A stretch of DNA of 64,000 nt, taken from assembly GCA_963618065.1 (NCBI GenBank), contig CAVERH010000006.1:1-64000 (forward strand). Reading direction: 5' to 3'. Below, in pieces: positions 23,397-31,784 of this stretch. Both the position numbers and the translations under genes were made by a program. Source of the stretch: Suilimivivens sp963618065 (GTDB taxonomy: Bacteria; Bacillota; Clostridia; Lachnospirales; Lachnospiraceae). The notes below the pieces were generated by a model that saw nothing but the letters and a program-made list of their open reading frames with translations, was not told the origin of the DNA and did no database searches. Every line of letters starts with the position of its first letter. The stretch's first letter is position 1.

Positions 23397-24416
23397 ATGG
23401 CAAATATTTATTATCAGGAAGATTGTAATCTCTCTTTACTGGAAGGAAAAACAATTGCGATTATTGGCTATGGCAGCCAGGGACATGCACATGCATTAAA
23501 TGCAAAGGAATCAGGATGCCATGTCATTATTGGTCTTTATGAAGGCTCCAAATCCTGGGCAAAAGCAGAAGCTCAGGGATTTGAAGTATATACAGCAGCA
23601 GAAGCTGCTAAAAAAGCAGATATTATCATGATTCTTATTAATGATGAATTACAGGCTGCTATGTACAAGAAAGACATCGAGCCGAATCTGGAAGAAGGCA
23701 ATATGCTGATGTTCGCACATGGCTTCAACATCCACTTCAACCAGATCGTACCTCCTAAGTTCGTAGACGTTACCATGATCGCACCTAAGGGTCCCGGACA
23801 TACTGTCCGCAGCGAGTATCAGGCCGGCAAGGGTGTTCCCTGTCTGGTTGCTGTACATCAGGATGCTACCGGTAAGGCACTTGATATGGCACTTGCTTAT
23901 GCACTTGCTATCGGCGGAGCCAGAGCTGGTGTTTTGGAAACCACATTCCGTACCGAAACTGAAACAGACCTCTTTGGTGAGCAGGCTGTTCTCTGCGGCG
24001 GTGTATGTGCATTAATGCAGGCTGGTTTCGAAACACTTTGCGAAGCTGGTTATGATCCGAGAAATGCATACTTCGAATGCATCCATGAAATGAAGCTGAT
24101 CGTAGACCTGATTTACCAGTCCGGCTTCGAAGGAATGAGATATTCTATTTCCAACACCGCTGAATATGGTGATTACATCACAGGGCCTAAGATCATTACT
24201 GAAGAAACCAAGAAGACCATGAAGAAGATCCTTAAGGATATTCAGGATGGTACTTTTGCGAAGGACTTCCTGTTAGATATGTCTGCTGCTGGCGGACAGG
24301 CTCACTTCAAGGCAATGAGAAAGCTTGCTGCTGAACATCCTTCAGAGCAGGTTGGTAAGGAAATCCGTAAGCTGTATAGCTGGAACAATGAGAACGATAA
24401 GCTGATCAACAACTAA
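23397..24416 (+). CDS. ilvC: Ketol-acid reductoisomerase (class I)
   Basis: 339 residues, short class I form. It converts acetolactate to dihydroxyisovalerate by isomerisation and NAD(P)H-dependent reduction. The Rossmann motif is GYGSQGHAHALNAKESG. The cofactor-selecting loop reads GLYEGSKSW, with Tyr where many NADPH enzymes carry Arg (GLREGSxSW). The knotted C-terminal domain has the Mg-binding TETDLFGEQAVLCGG. Start 23397 (MANIYYQED) follows GAAAGGAG; the longer frame upstream is not supported. Codon choice suggests high expression. Confidence 0.96.
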   Translation: MANIYYQEDCNLSLLEGKTIAIIGYGSQGHAHALNAKESGCHVIIGLYEGSKSWAKAEAQGFEVYTAAEAAKKADIIMILINDELQAAMYKKDIEPNLEEGNMLMFAHGFNIHFNQIVPPKFVDVTMIAPKGPGHTVRSEYQAGKGVPCLVAVHQDATGKALDMALAYALAIGGARAGVLETTFRTETETDLFGEQAVLCGGVCALMQAGFETLCEAGYDPRNAYFECIHEMKLIVDLIYQSGFEGMRYSISNTAEYGDYITGPKIITEETKKTMKKILKDIQDGTFAKDFLLDMSAAGGQAHFKAMRKLAAEHPSEQVGKEIRKLYSWNNENDKLINN

Positions 24417-24442
24417 TCGTTTCAAACAAAGAAAGAGATACG

Positions 24443-24476
24443 CACCCGGAGAGTAATCCCCGGGTGTTGTTATGTT
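24443..24476 (+). terminator. Probable terminator after ilvC
   Basis: Stem CACCCGG/CCGGGTG (7 bp) with loop AGAGTAATCC, then a T-rich tail TTGTTATGTTT. It separates ilvC from leuC. The following 90 bases are AT-rich leader; TTTTCA-N17-TATTCT at 24511-24539 is a weak promoter candidate. Confidence 0.6.
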
Positions 24477-24569
24477 TACAGGAATCCAAAAGAATTCACG
24501 AAATTTTCATTTTTCAAAATCGACAGAATGTGGTATTCTATGTAATAGATTGTTTAGGAGGTATGGATC

Positions 24570-25829
24570 ATGGGAATGACGATGACACAGAAGATCCTTG
24601 CAGCACATGCAGGATTAGATTGTGTAGAAGCAGGACAGCTCATTGAAGCTGATCTGGATCTGGTACTTGGTAACGATATTACCAGTCCGGTTGCGATTAA
24701 AGAAATGAGCAAGATGAACGTGGATGGTGTCTTTGATAAGGACAAGATTGCACTCGTTCCGGATCATTTTGTTCCGAATAAGGATATTAAATCTGCAGAG
24801 CATTGCAAATGCGTACGTGAATTTGCACGTAAGAACGAGATTACGAATTACTTCGAAGTAGGACAGATGGGAATCGAGCATGCACTTCTTCCGGAAAAAG
24901 GACTTACCGTAGCCGGGGATGTGATTATCGGAGCAGACTCCCACACCTGTACTTACGGAGCACTTGGGGCATTCTCCACTGGTGTCGGAAGTACCGATAT
25001 GGCAGCCGGAATGGCTACCGGAAAGGCCTGGTTCAAGGTGCCCGGTGCAATCCGCTTCGTACTTACCGGCAAGCCTTCCAAATGGGTAAGCGGTAAGGAT
25101 GTAATTTTACATATCATTGGTATGATCGGTGTAGATGGTGCGTTATATAAGTCCATGGAATTTACCGGTGACGGCATTAAGAATCTTACGATGGACGATC
25201 GTTTTACCATTGCCAACATGGCCATCGAAGCCGGTGGAAAGAACGGCATTTTCCCGGTAGATGATCTTGCCATTGCTTATATGAAGGAGCATTCCAACCG
25301 GGAATATAAGATTTATGAGGCAGACGAGGATGCGGTTTATGACGAGGAGTATACGATTGATTTAAGCACCCTCCGTCCGACGATTGCGTTCCCACATCTG
25401 CCTGAGAATACGAAGACCATTGATGAAATTACCGAAGATGTCAAGATTGATCAGGTAGTGATCGGCTCCTGTACGAACGGAAGAATGGATGATATGAGAA
25501 CCGCAGCCGAAGTCCTTAAGGGCAGGCATGTAGCTGAGGACGTCCGGTGCATTATTATTCCGGCTACACAGGCCATTTATCTGCAGTGTATGGAAGAAGG
25601 TCTTTTGAAGAGCTTTGTAGAGGCCGGAGCAGTGGTAAGTACACCGACCTGCGGCCCGTGTCTTGGCGGCTATATGGGTGTTCTGGCTGCCGGAGAGCGT
25701 TGTATTTCCACAACGAACCGGAATTTTGTCGGACGTATGGGACATGTGGACTCTGAAGTTTATCTGGCAAGCCCTGCTGTTGCAGCAGCAAGTGCGCTTA
25801 CCGGTGTGATTTCATGTCCATGTGAATAA
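24570..25829 (+). CDS. leuC: 3-isopropylmalate dehydratase large subunit
   Basis: 419 residues of the aconitase superfamily, in the short LeuC form shared with archaea and Clostridia. It carries the [4Fe-4S] ligands in GSCTNGR and TPTCGPCLGG, and the substrate loop GADSHTCTYGALGAFSTGVGS near residue 125. With LeuD it interconverts 2- and 3-isopropylmalate in leucine synthesis. ATG follows TTAGGAGG. leuD begins 22 bases after its stop. leuA and leuB are not in the window. Confidence 0.96.
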   Translation: MGMTMTQKILAAHAGLDCVEAGQLIEADLDLVLGNDITSPVAIKEMSKMNVDGVFDKDKIALVPDHFVPNKDIKSAEHCKCVREFARKNEITNYFEVGQMGIEHALLPEKGLTVAGDVIIGADSHTCTYGALGAFSTGVGSTDMAAGMATGKAWFKVPGAIRFVLTGKPSKWVSGKDVILHIIGMIGVDGALYKSMEFTGDGIKNLTMDDRFTIANMAIEAGGKNGIFPVDDLAIAYMKEHSNREYKIYEADEDAVYDEEYTIDLSTLRPTIAFPHLPENTKTIDEITEDVKIDQVVIGSCTNGRMDDMRTAAEVLKGRHVAEDVRCIIIPATQAIYLQCMEEGLLKSFVEAGAVVSTPTCGPCLGGYMGVLAAGERCISTTNRNFVGRMGHVDSEVYLASPAVAAASALTGVISCPCE

Positions 25830-25851
25830 GAATCAGGAAAGGATAAAGATT

Positions 25852-26340
25852 ATGAAAGCAGCACAGGGGATTGTTTTTAAATATGGTGACAATGTAGATA
25901 CAGATGTAATCATTCCTGCAAGATATCTGAATTCTTCGGATCCGGCAGAGCTTGCCACCCATTGCATGGAAGATATCGACAAGGATTTTGTGAATAAGGT
26001 AAAAAAGGGTGACATTATTGTTGCTGAGAAGAACTTTGGATGCGGTTCCTCCAGAGAACATGCGCCGATTGCGATTAAGGCGGCAGGAGTAAGCTGTGTC
26101 ATCGCAGAAACCTTTGCACGTATTTTTTACCGGAATGCGATTAATATCGGACTTCCGATTATTGAATGTGCCGAAGCATCGAAGGGAATTGATGCAGGAG
26201 ATGAGGTTTTAGTGGATTTTGATTCCGGAATCATCAAGAACCTGACAAAGGGTACAGAATTTAAAGGACAGGCATTCCCTCCTTTTATGCAGAAAATCAT
26301 TGACGCAGAGGGACTTGTAAATTATATTAATGCAAGATAG
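25852..26340 (+). CDS. leuD: 3-isopropylmalate dehydratase small subunit
   Basis: 162 residues: swivelling domain with DNVDTDVIIPARYL and the substrate-binding FGCGSSREHAPIAIK. Partner of the LeuC encoded just upstream; both form the LeuCD heterodimer. ATG 25852 is chosen over an in-frame start at 25822 because GAAAGGAT lies just ahead and the family begins K-x-x-G-x-V-x-K-(Y/F)-G-D-N-V-D-T-D. A palindromic repeat begins at the base after its stop. Confidence 0.96.
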   Translation: MKAAQGIVFKYGDNVDTDVIIPARYLNSSDPAELATHCMEDIDKDFVNKVKKGDIIVAEKNFGCGSSREHAPIAIKAAGVSCVIAETFARIFYRNAINIGLPIIECAEASKGIDAGDEVLVDFDSGIIKNLTKGTEFKGQAFPPFMQKIIDAEGLVNYINAR

Positions 26341-26367
26341 GTAACTGTAAGGGTACTGAACAGTTAT
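26341..26367. repeat. Intergenic palindromic repeat, GTAACTGT family
   Basis: Arms GTAACTGT and ACAGTTAT around the centre AAGGGTACTGA. It matches 54783-54809 at 25 of 27 positions. It lies immediately after the leuD stop, where it may act as a hairpin at the end of the transcript. Confidence 0.6.
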
Positions 26368-26415
26368 CAAGATAGTTCATTAAGAACATCAAAAAAGAAA
26401 GGTGTGTATCAGAAA

Positions 26416-27708
26416 ATGACACAGGGAACAAATCAACAGGAGTATAAGACCAAATACGACCGCAAGATGGCAGAACGTGCCAAGGAGAAGAAGAAGGAAG
26501 AACGTCAGTTAAAGATCATGAAGATTGTCGGCGTGATTCTCTGCGTAGCTGTTGTTGTGGCGATTGTTGCTCCGATTATTACCAATGCAGTTAAGAAACA
26601 GCAGGCCTTAAACGGCACTTATGTAAAGATTGGCGATCATAAGCTGAGCGAACTGGAATATGATTATTATTACTATTCCGCAGTCAATAATTACATCGGC
26701 ACCTATGGATCGTTCATGTCCTATCTGGGACTGGATACTTCTGTAGATTTTGACAAACAGCAGTATGATGAGACAATGACCTGGAAGGATTACTTCGACC
26801 AGATGACGGTCAATGAACAGATCAAGCCGATTTTTGCACTGCTTGATGAAGCTCAGAAAAATGGCTTTACCTATGATGCAACTGAAGAATATGATGCATA
26901 TGTGGCAAGCCTTCAGGAAGCGGCAGATAACGCAGGAGTGAGCTTAAGTGTATATTACAAGAATTACTTCGGACCTTATGCAACTGCTTCTAATGTAGAA
27001 GAGTTTATTAAAAGTGGTTATGTTGCTTCTGCTTACTATGAACAGCTGGTGGCAGATAATGCCCCGACTGCAGAAGAAGTAAAGGCTTATTATGAAGCAA
27101 ACCGCAACACTTACGATCAGGTCGATTATAAGAGCATCGCTTTCGAGACACCGGAATTTGACGAAGAGGCAGCCGATGAGGAGAAGGCAAAGGATTTGGA
27201 AGACCGCCAGAAGCAGGCAGAGGAAGCACTTGCTTCGATTGAAAACGGAGATACCGTGGAAGGCTTTGAGCTAACCGAGGGCGCCAAGTATTCTGCCGTA
27301 CCTTCAAGTGCCGCAGAATGGCTCTTTGATGATGCAAGAGCAGAGGGCGACATTCAGGTGTTTACTGATGACTCTACCTCCAACGTCTACGTGGTTCAGT
27401 TCGTGAAGAAGTTCTATGACGAAGCAAATGATGAAACCATTTCGTCTTTACTTGCTTCCCAGACAGTAAGTGCACAGCTTCAGGAAGCGGCAGACGGATA
27501 CGAGGTTATTGATGTAAAGGGTGACCTTAAATATCTGACCATTCCGGAAACGACTACAGAAGATACTACAACAACAGACACCACAGAAGACGCAGCCACA
27601 ACAGACGGCACAACTGCAACAGATGACACAACTGTGACAGATGACACATCGGAAGATACAACAGCCGATGAAGCAGCTGCGGATGCTGCAGAGGACAGTG
27701 TGGAGTAG
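26416..27708 (+). CDS. Membrane-anchored SurA/PrsA-like foldase with degenerate PPIase domain
   Basis: 430 residues. A basic Lys/Glu-rich cytoplasmic N-terminus (about 1-35) precedes one transmembrane segment (MKIVGVILCVAVVVAIVAPI). The outside part begins with a SurA-N-like helical region (KIGDHKLSELEYDYYYYSAV) and continues with AEEVKAYYEANRNTYDQVDYKSI, the usual entry to a parvulin domain. The parvulin core is hard to trace and holds an acidic Lys/Glu insert. The last 50 residues are almost only Thr, Asp, Glu and Ala. ATG 26416 is preferred over GTG 26404, which would sit only one base after the AAAGG. Probable role: folding of exported proteins. Confidence 0.7.
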   Translation: MTQGTNQQEYKTKYDRKMAERAKEKKKEERQLKIMKIVGVILCVAVVVAIVAPIITNAVKKQQALNGTYVKIGDHKLSELEYDYYYYSAVNNYIGTYGSFMSYLGLDTSVDFDKQQYDETMTWKDYFDQMTVNEQIKPIFALLDEAQKNGFTYDATEEYDAYVASLQEAADNAGVSLSVYYKNYFGPYATASNVEEFIKSGYVASAYYEQLVADNAPTAEEVKAYYEANRNTYDQVDYKSIAFETPEFDEEAADEEKAKDLEDRQKQAEEALASIENGDTVEGFELTEGAKYSAVPSSAAEWLFDDARAEGDIQVFTDDSTSNVYVVQFVKKFYDEANDETISSLLASQTVSAQLQEAADGYEVIDVKGDLKYLTIPETTTEDTTTTDTTEDAATTDGTTATDDTTVTDDTSEDTTADEAAADAAEDSVE

Positions 27709-27803
27709 CAGAAGGTGCTGATAATATTTCATAATAATTTGAAAGTGGTTTTGAAGCTGCTTTAAAACTTGAAGTTAAGAAACAATATCAGAAACAAAAT
27801 TAA

Positions 27804-27842
27804 AAAAGTCAGACATGAAATATGGATTCGTGTCTGGCTTTT
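27804..27842. terminator. Terminator between the foldase and phosphatase genes
   Basis: AAAGTCAGACA pairs with TGTCTGGCTTT over 11 bp (one G-T), with A and T runs on the outer sides. It can act on both convergent transcripts. Confidence 0.8.
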
Positions 27843-27884
27843 CTGATGATTAAAATCGCGTTATAACTCTTTCCGTCAGCTTTC

Positions 27885-28667
27885 TCAGCCCTGAAAAGGA
27901 TTGGAGAAAGAGCCTGCGGGGGAAATCGGTTCTCCATTCTGTAACAGATGATTGGAATCTCCCATAACCTGTACACGGAAATAGGCTTCATTGCTCCAGC
28001 GTTCTTCCGTTGATAATACGGTAAGTGAGGTGGTCGGGAGGAAAAATCCATGAACCAGTAATGGGAACGGAATGTTCAGCAGGTGTGATAAAATAATGCA
28101 GATCACACCCAGGTGGCAGAAGAATACAAGCGTTGGTTCCGGATGCCTCTCATCGGGCAGATGATTGTTCCGGATCGTTCCGTCTTTACTTACGGTAGAA
28201 CTTATAAAACGTTCTTCCTTTACCCGGTAAAACTTGTCATCCCGCGTATAACCGTAGGAGGCAAGCAATTCGTCAAATTTCTGGCATACATTCGGATATT
28301 CCGTCGCAATCTTAGGGTTCTGGGTAAGGAAGCCGGTATTTACCCAGTCATCCGCTGTAAACATCTGCGGTTCCTTTGTCCAGGTTCCGGGAGTAAAATC
28401 CCAGGGTACACCGTGACGGCCGGTAGCAGGATCATCTATCGGATAAGAAAACTCACGCAGCCAGTCCAGGGTAATGGCTTCCCGATTCACAGCCTTCAAT
28501 GTACAGGATGCGGTATCCTTCGCCCGTCCTAAGGGAGAAACATAGAACTGGGTAACCGGCCACTTAGCAGCTCTTTTTGACAGAAGCTCTGCCTCCTTCC
28601 AGCCTTTTTCCGTTAAAGAATCAATCGAATAGTCCGGCTCGCCGTGCCGGATAAATATTAATTTCAT
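27885..28667 (-). CDS. Histidine phosphatase family protein
   Basis: 260 residues of the phosphoglycerate-mutase-like superfamily. The phospho-acceptor motif is IRHGEPDYS at residues 4-12, with a second Arg in SPLGRAKDTA and the second catalytic His in VFFCHLGVI. The mid-region (WDFTPGTWTKEPQMFTADDW) is an insert seen in the clostridial subgroup. The substrate is not predictable; members act on sugar phosphates, cobalamin precursors or nucleotides. Start 28667 is chosen since AAAGGACG precedes it on the minus strand and family members begin MKLxFIRHG. Confidence 0.88.
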   Translation of the reverse strand: MKLIFIRHGEPDYSIDSLTEKGWKEAELLSKRAAKWPVTQFYVSPLGRAKDTASCTLKAVNREAITLDWLREFSYPIDDPATGRHGVPWDFTPGTWTKEPQMFTADDWVNTGFLTQNPKIATEYPNVCQKFDELLASYGYTRDDKFYRVKEERFISSTVSKDGTIRNNHLPDERHPEPTLVFFCHLGVICIILSHLLNIPFPLLVHGFFLPTTSLTVLSTEERWSNEAYFRVQVMGDSNHLLQNGEPISPAGSFSNPFQG

Positions 28668-28698
28668 AAATGATCGTCCTTTCTGATTATTCTTTTTA

Positions 28699-28726
28699 AT
28701 GATAGCATAATTTCTTTTGAAAACAA
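28699..28726 (-). promoter_or_regulatory. Promoter of the histidine phosphatase gene
   Basis: On the minus strand TTGTTT (28726-28721), 16-base spacer, TATCAT (28704-28699). Confidence 0.5.
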
Positions 28727-28727
28727 C

Positions 28728-28756
28728 TTGAAACATATGTTCGGTCATGGTAAGAT
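28728..28756 (+). promoter_or_regulatory. Promoter of the NusG-II/Gx-transporter pair
   Basis: TTGAAA (28728-28733), 17-base spacer, TAAGAT (28751-28756). Transcription would begin near 28763, next to the ATG at 28764, so the message may be leaderless. Confidence 0.5.
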
Positions 28757-28763
28757 AGGATAT

Positions 28764-29138
28764 ATGAAACGAGTAAGAAATGATTGCATCCTGATCTTAA
28801 TAATTATTCTTCTGGCTGGCGGCTTCTGGCTTATACAGTATCTGAATGCGGGGCAGAAGGAAGCAGTTCTCCAGATCTATCAGAATGGAGAATTAATTGG
28901 GGAATATGAACTGTCACAGCCTCAGACCATTCCGGTTACCGGGATAGATGACAGCTACAATCTGGTTCTGATTGAGGATGGAATGGTACGTGTAACGGAT
29001 GCAGACTGTCCGGATCAGCTTTGTATGAAGCAGCGTTCGATCTCGAAGAACGGAGAGAGTATTATCTGCCTGCCACACAAGCTGGTTTTACAGATCCATG
29101 CGAAGGAGGAAGGACCCTTAGATGCGGTGACCTACTAA
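28764..29138 (+). CDS. NusG domain II-containing membrane-anchored protein
   Basis: 124 residues: a short basic N-terminus, one transmembrane segment (ILIIILLAGGFWLIQYL) and an extracytoplasmic NusG-domain-II fold (VLQIYQNGELIGEYEL, then ADCPDQLCMKQRSISKNGESIICLP). The two cysteines plus CLPHK are typical of the family. The gene is 3 bases ahead of the Gx-transporter gene, the pairing usual in Clostridia. No good ribosome binding site is present before the ATG. Role unknown. Confidence 0.85.
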   Translation: MKRVRNDCILILIIILLAGGFWLIQYLNAGQKEAVLQIYQNGELIGEYELSQPQTIPVTGIDDSYNLVLIEDGMVRVTDADCPDQLCMKQRSISKNGESIICLPHKLVLQIHAKEEGPLDAVTY

Positions 29139-29141
29139 ACA

Positions 29142-29648
29142 ATGAAATTAAAATCCATTTACCTTGGCCTGTTACTGGCACTTGCGTTGATCCTGTCTTA
29201 TGTGGAGACACTGATTCCGTTTTCGGTTGCCATTCCCGGGATTAAGATCGGCATGTCGAACCTTGCAGTGGTCTGGTGCCTGTACCTACTTTCTTTCCGG
29301 GAAGCTATGCTGTTATCCGTCAGCAAGGCGGTGTTATCCGGTCTTTTATTCGGAAACCCGGTGATGATTTTATATAGCTTATCCGGCTCAGTGTTGAGCT
29401 GCCTTGTTATGTATTTGCTGAAACGCAGCAACAGCTTTCATGTTCCGGTGGTAAGTGCCGTTGGAGGCGTGGCACACAATATTGGACAACTCCTTGTTGC
29501 CTTTTTGATGGTGCAGACTTATGGAATTGTATATTACATTCCGTTTTTATTACTTGCCGGGCTCCTGATGGGGGGCGTGAACGGAAGTATTTCTGCGCTG
29601 GTGCTTCCTTACCTGCAAAATTATTTATCCAAAGGAGATTCTTTATGA
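29142..29648 (+). CDS. Gx transporter family protein (heptaprenyl diphosphate synthase component I-like)
   Basis: 168 residues, five or six hydrophobic segments, and the family pattern PGIKIGMSNLAVV followed by AVGGVAHNIGQLLVA. The fold is that of ECF-transporter S components. Some members are annotated as heptaprenyl diphosphate synthase subunit I, but nothing in the sequence shows isoprenoid chemistry; a small-molecule binding membrane protein is more likely. It is coupled to the NusG-II gene before it and overlaps ruvA by 4 bases (ATGA). Confidence 0.85.
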   Translation: MKLKSIYLGLLLALALILSYVETLIPFSVAIPGIKIGMSNLAVVWCLYLLSFREAMLLSVSKAVLSGLLFGNPVMILYSLSGSVLSCLVMYLLKRSNSFHVPVVSAVGGVAHNIGQLLVAFLMVQTYGIVYYIPFLLLAGLLMGGVNGSISALVLPYLQNYLSKGDSL

Positions 29649-30259
29649 TCGCATTTGTAAACGGCATCGTTGAAGATTATTCCGAAGAAGCAGTCATTTT
29701 AGACGTGAACGGGATTGGATACGAAATTAAAATTTCCGGTGATACCGCAGCAGCGCTTCCATCCATCGGGGAGCGGATGAAGCTGTATACCTATACTTAT
29801 GTCCGGGAGGATGCCTTCTGCCTGTATGGATTCCTCACAAGAGATGATCTTGAAATATTTAAAAAGCTGATTACGGTAAGCGGAATCGGACCGAAAGGCG
29901 GACTTGCCGTGCTTTCCGTGATGAGCGCAGATGACTTACGGTTTGCCATTCTGGCAGGTGATGCCAAGATGATTGCAACGGCTCCGGGAATCGGTAAGAA
30001 GACGGCAGAGCGTGTCATTCTTGATCTGCGGGATAAGATTTCCCTTGAAGATACCAGGATTCACCGCCAGATGACCGAACAGGCGGCGCAGAATGACACC
30101 TTTACAGAGGATAACCGGATCCGCACAGAAGCGGTGGAAGCGCTTACGGCTCTTGGTTATTCTGCACAGGAGGCACTACAGGCAGTGAAGAAGGTTACCG
30201 TTACGGAAGAGATGGATGTGGAAGCTGTCCTAAAGGCAGCATTAAAAAATATGTTTTAA
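29645..30259 (+). CDS. ruvA: Holliday junction branch migration protein RuvA
   Basis: 204 residues: OB-fold start MIAFVNGIVEDYSEEAVILDV, tandem helix-hairpin-helix motifs (LITVSGIGPKGGLAVLS and ATAPGIGKKTAERVI) that grip the junction, and the C-terminal RuvB-contacting domain (EAVEALTALGYSAQEALQAV). RuvA tetramers load the RuvB motor on Holliday junctions. RBS AAAGGAG inside the previous gene; 12 bases from ruvB. Confidence 0.97.
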   Translation: MIAFVNGIVEDYSEEAVILDVNGIGYEIKISGDTAAALPSIGERMKLYTYTYVREDAFCLYGFLTRDDLEIFKKLITVSGIGPKGGLAVLSVMSADDLRFAILAGDAKMIATAPGIGKKTAERVILDLRDKISLEDTRIHRQMTEQAAQNDTFTEDNRIRTEAVEALTALGYSAQEALQAVKKVTVTEEMDVEAVLKAALKNMF

Positions 30260-30271
30260 GAGGTTTCACTT

Positions 30272-31270
30272 ATGGCCAGAAGAATGATAGAAACAGATCT
30301 GCAGGAAGAGGATCGGAAGCTTGAAGGATCCTTACGCCCGCAGAAGCTTAAGGATTATATCGGACAAAGCAAAATTAAGGACAGCCTTCAGATTTATATT
30401 GAGGCTGCCAAACAGCGCAATGATGCATTGGATCACGTATTGTTTTATGGACCTCCCGGACTTGGCAAGACAACCCTTGCAGGAATTATTGCAAACGAAA
30501 TGGGTGTTCATATGAAGGTGACAAGCGGGCCTGCGATCGAGAAGCCGGGAGAGATGGCTGCGATCTTAAACAATCTGCAGGAGGGGGATCTTTTATTTGT
30601 AGATGAGATTCACCGCCTGAACCGTCAGGTGGAGGAAGTCTTGTATCCAGCCATGGAGGATTATGCAATTGATATTATGATCGGAAAGGGACCGACAGCA
30701 CGGTCCATCCGTCTGGATCTTCCGCATTTTACGCTGGTAGGCGCCACAACGAGAGCAGGACTTCTGACCGCTCCGTTACGGGATCGGTTTGGTATTATTC
30801 ATCGTATGGAGTTTTATACGGTAGAGGAACTACAGACGATTATCATGCGTTCTGCAGAGGTGCTGAATGCCCCCTTAGAGCCTGCAGGAGCGATGGAAAT
30901 GGCCAGAAGAAGCCGTGGAACGCCGCGTCTTGCCAACCGTATTTTAAAGCGTGTCCGGGATTATGCACAGGTGAAGCATGACGGCATTATTACGGAAGAG
31001 GTCGCTATGACGGCCCTTGACCTTATGGATGTGGATCGTATGGGACTTGATCATATTGACCGGAATATCCTGCTTACCATGATTCAGAAGTTTGACGGCG
31101 GCCCCGTGGGACTCGATACGCTGGCGGCTGCTATCGGAGAAGATGCAGGTACGATTGAGGATGTCTATGAACCATATCTGCTTAAGAACGGGTTTCTGAA
31201 CCGGACACCACGGGGACGTGTTGTTACGGATTATGCATATTCCCATTTAGGACTTGAAATCACCCGGTAA
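30272..31270 (+). CDS. ruvB: Holliday junction branch migration ATPase RuvB
   Basis: 332 residues. The N-terminus LRPQKLKDYIGQ, Walker A GPPGLGKTTLA, Walker B LFVDEIHRLNR, sensor I GATTRAG and arginine-finger region RDRFGI are present, followed by the winged-helix domain (ENRTPRGR-like FLNRTPRGRVVTDYAY). It forms the AAA+ hexamer that drives branch migration with RuvA. RBS AAGAGG. RuvC is not in the window, and recU at 55896 provides the junction nuclease expected in Firmicutes. Confidence 0.98.
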   Translation: MARRMIETDLQEEDRKLEGSLRPQKLKDYIGQSKIKDSLQIYIEAAKQRNDALDHVLFYGPPGLGKTTLAGIIANEMGVHMKVTSGPAIEKPGEMAAILNNLQEGDLLFVDEIHRLNRQVEEVLYPAMEDYAIDIMIGKGPTARSIRLDLPHFTLVGATTRAGLLTAPLRDRFGIIHRMEFYTVEELQTIIMRSAEVLNAPLEPAGAMEMARRSRGTPRLANRILKRVRDYAQVKHDGIITEEVAMTALDLMDVDRMGLDHIDRNILLTMIQKFDGGPVGLDTLAAAIGEDAGTIEDVYEPYLLKNGFLNRTPRGRVVTDYAYSHLGLEITR

Positions 31271-31333
31271 TCTGTTTATAATGTATCTTGTATAGCATGA
31301 GGATATAATTTCTATATGTTGAGGGGTGTGCCC

Positions 31334-31732
31334 ATGTCATCAAAGACAGATACCGAAGTAATTATTGGAGGAAAGGTTTTCACCTTAAGCGGATATGAAA
31401 GCGAAGAATATCTGCAGAAGGTTGCCTCCTATATCAATAATAAAATTGCAGAATATAATAAGAACGAATCTTTTAAGCGTCTGACTCTGGATATGCAGAA
31501 CGTCTTATTACAGTTGAATATTGCGGATGATTATTTCAAGGCTAAGAAACAGATCAGTATTCTGGAAGAAGAGATCCAGACGAAGGAGAAGGAATTATAT
31601 AATCTGAAGCATGAATTGATTGCCTCACAGATCAAGCTCGAAAATACCGAGAAGAATATTAAGAATCTGCAGGCTGAAGCAAATGAAAATGCGAAAAAAA
31701 TCATTCGGCTTGAAACGGAATTGAAGAATTAA
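31334..31732 (+). CDS. zapA: Cell division protein ZapA
   Basis: 132 residues: N-terminal globular ZapA domain (TEVIIGGKVFTLSGYESEEYLQ, then VASYINNKI) and a long C-terminal coiled coil. ZapA bundles FtsZ filaments at the division site. It is longer than the usual 85-110 because of the coiled coil. Start 31334 follows GAGGGGTG; the upstream in-frame TTG is less likely. A TATAAT hexamer at 31304-31309 could be part of a promoter between ruvB and zapA. Confidence 0.88.
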   Translation: MSSKTDTEVIIGGKVFTLSGYESEEYLQKVASYINNKIAEYNKNESFKRLTLDMQNVLLQLNIADDYFKAKKQISILEEEIQTKEKELYNLKHELIASQIKLENTEKNIKNLQAEANENAKKIIRLETELKN

Positions 31733-31736
31733 TTTT

Positions 31737-31762
31737 AAGCTGTCTTTTTAGACAGCTTTTCT
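31737..31762 (+). terminator. Terminator after zapA
   Basis: 8-bp stem AAGCTGTC/GACAGCTT with a 6-base TTTTTA loop and a short T run. The U32 gene follows 22 bases later, so read-through is possible. Confidence 0.7.
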
Positions 31763-31784
31763 ATTATCAGGGAGAAGTTTTTTA

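Noticed and set aside
28113..28532. Plus-strand frame of 139 residues opposite the histidine phosphatase
   Set aside because: Antisense to a clearly recognisable gene with conserved motifs; amino-acid make-up is not that of a known family.
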